Below are positions 56,843 through 63,199 of a DNA stretch of 64,000 bases, in pieces. Position numbers and translations under genes: made by a program. Position 1 is the first letter of the stretch; each line of letters opens with the position of its first letter. Origin of the DNA: Gaiellasilicea sp963784895 (lineage in GTDB: Bacteria; Actinomycetota; Thermoleophilia; Gaiellales; Gaiellaceae); contig CAWATM010000011.1 in assembly GCA_963784895.1 (NCBI GenBank), positions 62,001 through 126,000 of the forward strand, written 5' to 3'. Under the pieces are notes generated by a model. The model was not told the origin of the DNA. It saw only the letters and a list, made by a program, of their open reading frames with translations, and made no database searches.

Positions 56843-57747
56843 CCACGCTCGAAGCGGTCGTCGCGCTGCCGGGTGTCGACGAGTACATGACGCAGGTCGA
56901 GGAACGGCTCGCGGCGACGGTCGGCTCGCACGGCGGCAGCGTCGCCGAGGTCGGCAGCGATGCGCTCGCGGCGGGCGGCAAACGGCTGCGGCCGCTGCTC
57001 GCGTTCCTCTGCGCGTCCCCGGAAGCCGAGCCGCCGGTCGCGGCCGGCGTCGCCGTCGAGCTGGTGCACATGGCGACGCTCGTCCACGACGACCTCGTCG
57101 ACGGCGCCCGGGTCCGTCGAGGCCGGGCGGCAGCCTGGGCCGCCCACGGCCCGGAGGCCGCGCGTTCGACGGGGGACTATCTCTTCGCCCGCGCCTTCGC
57201 CGAGCTGGCGGCCGCCGGCCGCGTCGGCGCCGTCGCCGTGCTGGCGGACGCGTGCCTCTGCCTCTCCCGCGGCGAGGCGGTCCAACGGCGCCAGCAGCAC
57301 GACGCGGACACGACCGTCGCTGCGTACCTCGAGCGTTGCTCGCTGAAGACTGGCAAGCTCTTCGAGGCGGCCTGCTCGCTCGGGTCGGGCGGACGGCTCG
57401 GCGCGTTCGGGCTCAATCTCGGGATCGCGTTCCAGATCGCCGACGACATCCTCGACTGCTCGGGCGACACGATCGAGACGGGCAAAGTGGCCGGCACCGA
57501 CCTCCGGGAGGGAACGCCGACACTGCCGCTCCTGCTCGCCGCGCAGGAGGACGAGCTCGTCCGCCGCGCGCTCGCCGGCGGCCCACTCGAGGGTGCGCTT
57601 CTCCGCGTCGCCGCCACGGGCGCCCTCGAGCGGTCCCGGGAAGTGGCGCTCGACTACGCTGAGAGAGCGCGGTCGAGCCTGAGCGGGAGCGGTCACCGGG
57701 AAGAGCTCGAGTCCCTTGCCGATGCCGTCGTCAACAGGAGACGCTGA
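56839..57747 (+). CDS. Trans-polyprenyl diphosphate synthase (menaquinone side chain)
   Basis: 302 aa. It elongates the isoprenoid chain. First Asp-rich region: ATLVHDDLVDGARVRRGRAA (DDLVD, shorter than DDxxxxD). Second: GIAFQIADDILDCSGDTIE. GGKRLRPLLAFLCA binds diphosphate. Chain length cannot be predicted reliably. Position between menG and mqnA indicates the menaquinone tail. The ATG overlaps the menG stop. Confidence 0.92.
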   Translation: MTTLEAVVALPGVDEYMTQVEERLAATVGSHGGSVAEVGSDALAAGGKRLRPLLAFLCASPEAEPPVAAGVAVELVHMATLVHDDLVDGARVRRGRAAAWAAHGPEAARSTGDYLFARAFAELAAAGRVGAVAVLADACLCLSRGEAVQRRQQHDADTTVAAYLERCSLKTGKLFEAACSLGSGGRLGAFGLNLGIAFQIADDILDCSGDTIETGKVAGTDLREGTPTLPLLLAAQEDELVRRALAGGPLEGALLRVAATGALERSREVALDYAERARSSLSGSGHREELESLADAVVNRRR

Positions 57748-57748
57748 C

Positions 57749-58174
57749 CTGACAACCACCGCCCGCCTTTCCCAGACGATCCCGGCGTTGCCGGTGCGCG
57801 ACGCTGCGGCCGCGGTCGACTTCTACCGCGACCGGCTCGGCTTCGAGACGCTGCATCACGACGGCGGCTTCGCCGTCATCTGCCGCGACGAGGCCGTGCT
57901 GCACCTCTGGGAAGCCGCCGACGAGAGCTGGCGCGAGCGCGAGGGCGGCGCCGAGCCCGTCTGCTCCGGTGCCGAGTCCTTCATCGCCGGCACCGCGAGC
58001 TGCCGGATCGTCGTCGACGGCGTCGACGAGCTCTTCGCGGAGCTGGCGATGAAGGACGTGCTCCACCCGGTCTCGAACGGCGGCGTCGACGACACGGACT
58101 TCGGCACGCGGGAGTTCGCGACGCTCGACCAGGACGGCAACCTCGTCACCTTCTTCCAGTGGGTGTCGGCGTGA
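57749..58174 (+). CDS. VOC-family (glyoxalase-fold) protein in the menaquinone operon, probable CTG start
   Basis: 141 aa. A VOC domain: SQTIPALPVRDAAAAVDFYR, RLGFETLHHDGGFAVICRDE, then LHPVSNGGVDDTDFGTREFA and LDQDGNLVTFFQW (last metal Glu/Gln position replaced). CTG 57749 is chosen because AGGAG (57736-57740) is 8 nt upstream; in-frame TTG 57716 and ATG 57722 lie inside the prenyl synthase and have no Shine-Dalgarno. Overlaps mqnA (GTGA). Bleomycin-resistance-like proteins share this fold, but the operon suggests a quinone-related task. Confidence 0.82.
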   Translation: MTTTARLSQTIPALPVRDAAAAVDFYRDRLGFETLHHDGGFAVICRDEAVLHLWEAADESWREREGGAEPVCSGAESFIAGTASCRIVVDGVDELFAELAMKDVLHPVSNGGVDDTDFGTREFATLDQDGNLVTFFQWVSA

Positions 58175-58938
58175 GCGTGCGCCTCGGCCGGATCAGCTAC
58201 GTCAACATGGCGCCGGTCTTCCACCGCCTGAACGCGGAGGTGGAGGAGGTGCAGGGCGTCCCGACCGAGCTGAACCGGCAGCTACTCGACGGGCAGCTCG
58301 ACCTCGCCCCGATCTCGTCGATCGAGTACGCACGCCACGCCTCGAGCCTGCGGATCCTGCCGCGCATGTGCGTCTCCTCCGAGGGAGCCGTCGACTCGAT
58401 CCAGCTCGTCTCGCGGACGCCGTTTCCGCAGATCCGCTCGATCGCGGTGACGCCGGAAAGCGCCACGTCGGTCGTCCTGGCGAAGGTGCTGCTGCCGAAT
58501 GCGACGCACGTCCCGCTGGAGGAGGCAGCAGACGCGAAGCTGTTGATCGGCGACGCTGCCCTCCGCAGCGCCTTCGAGGACCCGACCCCGCACTACGACC
58601 TCGGCAAGCTCTGGCTCGACAAGACCGGCCTGCCGATGGTCTTCGCCGTCTGGGCCGCGCCCGAGCCGGTCGCAGACGGCGTTGCCGAGCTCGAGCACTC
58701 GCTGGTCGCGTCCGTGCGACTCGCGCGCGCGGAGCCCGACGTGCTCGCGTTCGAGGCGAGCGAGCGCTACGGCTACCCGGCCGGCTACCTCGCACGCTAC
58801 TTCGAGAAGCTCCGCTACTCGTTCGGCCCGCGTGAACGCGCCGGCCTCTACACGTTCCTCGAGATGGCGCGCGACGTCGGCCAGCTCGAGCACGTGCCCG
58901 AGCTGCGGTTCGTGTCGCCGAGCGCGACGCGCGTCTAG
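58171..58938 (+). CDS. mqnA: Chorismate dehydratase (MqnA)
   Basis: 255 aa. It dehydrates chorismate to 3-[(1-carboxyvinyl)oxy]benzoate, the entry of the futalosine pathway. VRLGRISYVNMAPVFHRL, GVPTELNRQLLDGQLDLAPI and SSIEYARHASSLRILPRMCV are the family blocks; LLIGDAALRSAFE and LWLDKTGLPMVFAVWAA follow. GTG overlaps the VOC stop. Its last 4 bp overlap a convergent pseudogene. Confidence 0.95.
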   Translation: MSVRLGRISYVNMAPVFHRLNAEVEEVQGVPTELNRQLLDGQLDLAPISSIEYARHASSLRILPRMCVSSEGAVDSIQLVSRTPFPQIRSIAVTPESATSVVLAKVLLPNATHVPLEEAADAKLLIGDAALRSAFEDPTPHYDLGKLWLDKTGLPMVFAVWAAPEPVADGVAELEHSLVASVRLARAEPDVLAFEASERYGYPAGYLARYFEKLRYSFGPRERAGLYTFLEMARDVGQLEHVPELRFVSPSATRV

Positions 58939-59335
58939 CCTCGGGCGAAGGGGACGGTCGCGCCAGCCGGCGTTGGCGATGAGCCGCGCCAAGTCGGCCG
59001 CGAGGTCGGCAGTCGTAGCGTCGGCCGGCGCAGCTCGCGAAGCACGTCGATCGCAGTCGCACCGGAGAGGATGAGTGTGCGCACCGAGGCGGGATGGAGC
59101 TTTAGGTAGATCTGCGCCGCGGTTGCGCCGTAGGAGCTGCCGAGCACGTCGAGCTGCCGGTAGCCGAGCGCAGCCCGCACCGCGTCCAGGTCGTCCATCA
59201 CCATCCGCCGTTCGAGCTCGATTGCCCGGTGCCGCGCTGGTCGACGAGCAGGATGTCTCGATCGACGTTCAGCGCGCTCAACTGCGGGGCGGCACGGATC
59301 TGCGTCCGTGCATTGCCGAACGTGCGTGATCGCCA
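58935..59335 (-). pseudogene. Decayed alpha/beta hydrolase (TAP/proline-iminopeptidase type)
   Basis: Two frames carry parts of one protein. The upstream part ends LNVDRDILLVDQRGTGQSSS and stops at 59198; another frame continues DDLDAVRAALGYRQLDVLGS with the nucleophile loop GSSYGATAAQIYLKLHPASV. In intact relatives 40-60 residues separate these segments, here almost none. The N-terminus is missing, and the C-terminal part has slipped again (ARLIANAGWRDRP is in a third frame). A deletion plus at least two frameshifts makes it non-functional. Confidence 0.75.
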
Positions 59336-59383
59336 GCTCAGGGCCCTGCGACTCGATCGGGTGCGTCCGCGGTCGCGCGTGCG

Positions 59384-59420
59384 GCGAGAGAGACGCGCCG
59401 GGTGACGACGTCTCTCTCGC
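59384..59420 (-). terminator. Perfect hairpin after the secreted lower-GC gene
   Basis: GCGAGAGAGACG (59384-59395) pairs perfectly with CGTCTCTCTCGC (59409-59420) around a 13-nt loop. It begins 13 bp after the stop of the minus-strand gene at 59433. Confidence 0.65.
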
Positions 59421-59432
59421 TGATCGTTGTGC

Positions 59433-60530
59433 CTAGTCTTGGTCGGTGGTCGTCGTGACGACGAACGTGTCGAAGTGTGCGCGGACACCCTGGCCGAAGA
59501 GACGCTCGCTGGAGGGCATCGAGACGCTGAGGTCGCAGACGTAGGCGAATTCTGGCCGAACCGGATCGCAGAAGGGGCCGGTGAAGCCGAAGCCCCAGCC
59601 CCACTGGTACGGGAATTCGTCGATCAGGCTGAACGTGCCATGGCCCAGGACAAAGCTCTCGATCTTGTCCCTGAGCGGCTCGCCGGGCCCCAGGGACGGG
59701 TAGATCCCGGTGAACTTGACGCCCTGGCGGTCGAGTGGGACACCGACGTTGTTCACGGTGGCGACGCTCTTCCCGTCGAGCAGATACTCGACGGAAGCGT
59801 CGGCGAAGCCACGCGTGTAGCGAATCGTCACTCGATGGGCGACGCCGGGCTTGACCGTGAATTCCTTGATGATCTGCGTGTACATCTTGTCCGGCCCGAC
59901 CCAGTCGGGCGATGTGGTGTCCGTCGTATTGCCGGTCACAGACGAGGGGAGGCGCTCGATCAGTGCGAACGCGGTCGACCCGGAGACGAACCAGTCGAAC
60001 AGCTGGCCGGTTGCGAAGTTGATCACGTTCATGACCGCGCCGGCCTGCTGACCTTCAAGTGCCTTTGCGCTGTACGGCGCACCGTTTGGATACGAGCCTG
60101 GCGGCCCGTACGTTCCCGTGACCGTTCGACCGTTCTTCTGGGTGCCCGGCGTCTCCGCGACGATGTCGGAGGTGAAGGTCACCGACCCAAGCACTGGCAC
60201 TGGGAACGACTGGTTGCTCGTCGCGATGTACTTGAGGTGGTCGAAGACGCTGAAGTCGTTCGCCGTGCGGAATGGCGCGTCGTCGATGAAGAATGACCTG
60301 TTGTCGAACCTTCTCGTATCCCCTGGGGCGACGCCCATATCGAGCATCCCATACGGGTTCGACCACTTCGCCTGGTAGTCCGAGAGCGTGTAGCCGCCGG
60401 GCGCGTCGGACGAGAACGTGTCGTACCGAACCACAGTCGTCGTCGGCGAGGCCGCAACCGCTGACGACGAAGACACGACCGCAGCGACAACACAGACGAA
60501 CGTGACGAGCTTGAAACCACGAAGCCGCAT
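59433..60530 (-). CDS. Secreted protein of unknown function (possibly DUF6081-like), lower GC
   Basis: 365 aa. The ATG at 60530 has AGAAGGTGG upstream and gives a signal peptide (LVTFVCVVAAVVSSSSAVAA). The mature protein is rich in Phe, Tyr, Ser and Thr with concanavalin-like strands: VVRYDTFSSDAPGGYTLSDY, NPYGMLDMGVAPGDTRRFD, HRVTIRYTRGFADASVEYLL. I recall this pattern from DUF6081 proteins of Streptomyces but cannot confirm it. GC is clearly below its neighbours, which together with the decayed gene next door suggests acquisition by transfer. Confidence 0.7.
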   Translation of the reverse strand: MRLRGFKLVTFVCVVAAVVSSSSAVAASPTTTVVRYDTFSSDAPGGYTLSDYQAKWSNPYGMLDMGVAPGDTRRFDNRSFFIDDAPFRTANDFSVFDHLKYIATSNQSFPVPVLGSVTFTSDIVAETPGTQKNGRTVTGTYGPPGSYPNGAPYSAKALEGQQAGAVMNVINFATGQLFDWFVSGSTAFALIERLPSSVTGNTTDTTSPDWVGPDKMYTQIIKEFTVKPGVAHRVTIRYTRGFADASVEYLLDGKSVATVNNVGVPLDRQGVKFTGIYPSLGPGEPLRDKIESFVLGHGTFSLIDEFPYQWGWGFGFTGPFCDPVRPEFAYVCDLSVSMPSSERLFGQGVRAHFDTFVVTTTTDQD

Positions 60531-60611
60531 ACGAACCACCTTCTGTCGAGGTTCCGCGACGCTACGCTCCGTCACTGCACGTGTCAATGATCACGAGATC
60601 CCGGTTCTCAC

Positions 60612-60647
60612 GGGACTTCTGTTCCGCGCCTCACGCGGAACAGTCCC
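60612..60647 (-). terminator. Long hairpin after mqnC
   Basis: GGGACT + GTTCCGCG (60612-60617 and 60621-60628) pair with CGCGGAAC + AGTCCC (60634-60647), with a 3-nt bulge and a 5-nt loop (CCTCA). It stands about 95 nt beyond the mqnC stop at 60741 and is the likely end of that transcript. Confidence 0.55.
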
Positions 60648-60740
60648 GAACACTGGCCCCATGCGAGAGCGCTCCGAGCTCGGTTCGAGTGCCGTGAACG
60701 CCGAACGTACGGCTGTCGGACACCCGTCCTGGACGTGCGG

Positions 60741-61766
60741 TCAGACCAGCGCGGCAGGCCGCTCGGCGCGGCGGTATTCGACGCGGTAGCCCAGTCGGCG
60801 CGGGATCTCGAGCAGGCCCGCGAGATCGAGCTCGATCGTCGCGCCCGCCTTCTGCGTCACCTCGTCCTCGATCGGGAGGTCGAAGTCGTCGGCGCCGTAG
60901 TCGAGCGCGCGGAACGCGTCCTCGTTCTGCGTGAGCACGGACGTCCGCACGTGCTTGACGTTGTCGAGGAAGATCCGCGAGAGCGCGATCCAGCGCCGGT
61001 ACTCCTCGGCCGAGATCTCGCGGCCGCCGAACGCCGTGCCGTACGGCTTGTACGTCCAGCACAGGAAGGAGAAGAGCCCGCCGGTCTCGTCCTGGAAGTC
61101 GCGCGTCCGCTGCAGGTGCTCGAGCCGCTCCTCCAGCGTTTCGTCGAAGCCGATCACCATCGTCGCGGTCGTTCGCAGCCCGGCTTCGACGATCGCGCGC
61201 TGCGCCTCGAAGTATTCGCGGACGGTGTACTTGAACTTCGCGTGCCGCTTGCGGAAGTCCTCGGTCAGGATCTCGCTGCCGCCGCCGGTGACCCAGTGGA
61301 CACCGGCGTCCCGCAGCCGCCCCGCCGCGTCCGCGTAGGTGAGCTTGGCGCGGTCGGCGAGGTAGACGAACTCTGCGATCGTGAGTGCGTAGAACTCGAC
61401 CCGGTCGCCGTACCGCTCGCGCACGGCCGCGAAGAGGTCGCAGTAGTAGTCGAGCGGCAGCCTCGGGTTGAAGCCGCCGTTGAAGCCGACGAGGTCGCCA
61501 CCGACGTCGAGCAGCTCGTCGATCTTCGCGAACACCTCCTCGCGCGAGAGCACGTAACCGCCCTCCTGGTTTGGGAGGACGTAGAAGGCGCAGTAGTCGC
61601 ACTGGGCGACGCAGACGTTCGTGTAGTTGATGATCCGCATCACCATGTAGGTGGCGCGGCCCGGCTCGTGATAGCGGGCGCGGGCGGCCTGAGCGAGCGT
61701 GCGCAGCTCCTTGCCGTCGCCGCGCAGCCAGAGGTCGCGCGCTTCGTCGAGGGAGATTCGTGTCAC
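60741..61766 (-). CDS. mqnC: Cyclic dehypoxanthine futalosine synthase (MqnC)
   Basis: 341 aa. Radical-SAM enzyme that cyclises dehypoxanthine futalosine. Cluster Cys are C52, C56 and C59 in NVCVAQCDYCAFY (CX3CX2C). GYVLSREEVFAKIDELLDVG, GFNGGFNPRLPLDYY, HWVTGGGSEILTEDFRK and TATMVIGFDETLEERLEHLQ are MqnC motifs. The GTG start overlaps the upstream radical-SAM stop by 4 bp (GTGA). mqnE and mqnB are not in the window. Confidence 0.93.
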   Translation of the reverse strand: MTRISLDEARDLWLRGDGKELRTLAQAARARYHEPGRATYMVMRIINYTNVCVAQCDYCAFYVLPNQEGGYVLSREEVFAKIDELLDVGGDLVGFNGGFNPRLPLDYYCDLFAAVRERYGDRVEFYALTIAEFVYLADRAKLTYADAAGRLRDAGVHWVTGGGSEILTEDFRKRHAKFKYTVREYFEAQRAIVEAGLRTTATMVIGFDETLEERLEHLQRTRDFQDETGGLFSFLCWTYKPYGTAFGGREISAEEYRRWIALSRIFLDNVKHVRTSVLTQNEDAFRALDYGADDFDLPIEDEVTQKAGATIELDLAGLLEIPRRLGYRVEYRRAERPAALV

Positions 61767-63094
61767 GCCGGTACCGCTTCCTCGGTCGTGACCTCCTCGG
61801 GCGCGAGCGTGTCCATGAAGGAGCTGACCGAGAAGACGGCGTTGCCGGCGCCTGCGACGCCGTAGCCGGGCGGCGGCTTCAGGCCGTGCTTCTCGAGCGT
61901 CTCGCGGTAGGCCTCCAACAGGCGGATGTGGTACTCGAGCGGCGCGCCGTCGGGGTTGTCGCGCCCGAGCGGCGTCGTCGGCTCAGGGCACCAGGTGGTG
62001 AAGCGCGGGGTGATCCCGCGGCTCATGAAGTAGTCGAGGCCCTCGGTCGTGGACGCGATCGCCTCGTCGACGGTCGCGAAGCCGAACGGCTTCGCCAGCT
62101 CGACGCCGGCGACGAAGTTCGGGATCACGAAGCGCGCGCCGAACACGTCGGCCGCGTCGAAGATTCGCCGATGCCACTCGGCTCGCCCCACGTAGCGCTC
62201 CTTGCCCGGCGAGATCAGCTTGAAGAGCCGCTCGTCCCAGACCTCGTAGTTCGGGTGGTAGATCGTGATCCCGTAATCCTTGTAGCGCTGCACGTCCGCC
62301 TTCGGCAGTGCCTGCGCGACGACCTTGCCGATCCAGCGGCCCGGAAAGCGCTCCTCGATCGCCTGCGCGTAGCGGCCGTAGAAGTCGGCCTCGGCGAGCC
62401 CGTCGACGGTGCTCGTGACCGAGCCCCCCGTGAGCGTGTAGGCCTTGCTTGTGCGGTCGACGTCGTAGCGGTCGATCAGCGCCAGCGCCTCGAGCACGTC
62501 CTCGACGGGCTTCACGCCCGTGTACGGACGCCCTTCGCGCTTGTGCTGGCGCCAGTTGTGGTTGATGTCGCAGAAGCCGCATTCCTCCTTGGCGCCGAAG
62601 TACTGGCAGAGCCGGAGGACGGTCAGGTAGATCAGGTAGCCCCACTGGATCGTGGGCGCGGTCTCCATCACCGTCTTCCCGTTCGCGAGCGCATGCCGGT
62701 AGTACTCGGGCAGCGGGGGCAGAGTCACGTCGGCGATCGCCTGGCCGTCGAGCGTCAGCTCACGCCCGATCATCCGGTAGGGCGAATCGGGGTTGACCCG
62801 CACCGAGACGATGGTTCGGCGCAGCTCGTAGGGGCCGCCGGTGAGCGCGACCTCCTCAGGCGGCCGGCGCCTCGCTGCCGCTCCGAGCTCGGCGAGCGGC
62901 TTCTGGTCGAAGGAGAAGATGAAGTAGGACTTCGGCTTCACGTCGCCGTCGAGGTTGTCCGTCAAGGCCGACTCGTCGAACGCGATCCCGGTGCGAAGCA
63001 GGTCCTCCTTCAGCACGGCCTCGCGCGGAATGTGCGGAAAGCGCCCCATCAGCCCCTCGACCAGGGCAGTGCGCGGCTCCGCGGCGACGCTCAT
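61763..63094 (-). CDS. Unusual radical-SAM protein coupled to mqnC
   Basis: 443 aa. The candidate cluster motif is RLCQYFGAKEECGFCDIN, C163-x8-C172-x2-C175, not the canonical CX3CX2C. A ~150-residue N-terminal region (FIFSFDQKPLAELG, VSVRVNPDSPYRMIGRELTL) precedes it. The TIM barrel shows AYTLTGGSVTSTVDGLAEAD (SAM GGE-like strand), GRWIGKVVAQALPKADVQRY and GITPRFTTWCPEPTTPLGRD. It is neither MqnE, MqnC nor a class C methylase by these motifs. The ATG is leaderless, and the stop overlaps mqnC. Confidence 0.82.
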   Translation of the reverse strand: MSVAAEPRTALVEGLMGRFPHIPREAVLKEDLLRTGIAFDESALTDNLDGDVKPKSYFIFSFDQKPLAELGAAARRRPPEEVALTGGPYELRRTIVSVRVNPDSPYRMIGRELTLDGQAIADVTLPPLPEYYRHALANGKTVMETAPTIQWGYLIYLTVLRLCQYFGAKEECGFCDINHNWRQHKREGRPYTGVKPVEDVLEALALIDRYDVDRTSKAYTLTGGSVTSTVDGLAEADFYGRYAQAIEERFPGRWIGKVVAQALPKADVQRYKDYGITIYHPNYEVWDERLFKLISPGKERYVGRAEWHRRIFDAADVFGARFVIPNFVAGVELAKPFGFATVDEAIASTTEGLDYFMSRGITPRFTTWCPEPTTPLGRDNPDGAPLEYHIRLLEAYRETLEKHGLKPPPGYGVAGAGNAVFSVSSFMDTLAPEEVTTEEAVPA

Positions 63095-63100
63095 GCCCTC

Positions 63101-63106
63101 AACGTA
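63101..63106 (-). promoter_or_regulatory. -10 box of the radical-SAM/mqnC operon
   Basis: TACGTT lies 6 nt before the ATG at 63094. Confidence 0.45.
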
Positions 63107-63182
63107 GCTGGCTGGGGCTGGCCGCGGCGCGCGACCCGTTCGGATTCCGTAAATCCCTGCAAAGCGTCTCCGACCCTTCGGC

Positions 63183-63188
63183 TAGCCT
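63183..63188 (+). promoter_or_regulatory. -10 box of the phosphodiester-glycosidase-like gene
   Basis: TAGCCT lies 11 nt before the GTG at 63200, somewhat further than the other boxes. Confidence 0.35.
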
Positions 63189-63199
63189 CCGTCCGGGTC

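Noticed and set aside
58935..59488. Two separate small genes on the minus strand (90 and 96 codons)
   Set aside because: Both carry pieces of one alpha/beta hydrolase in different frames; they are remnants, not two genes.
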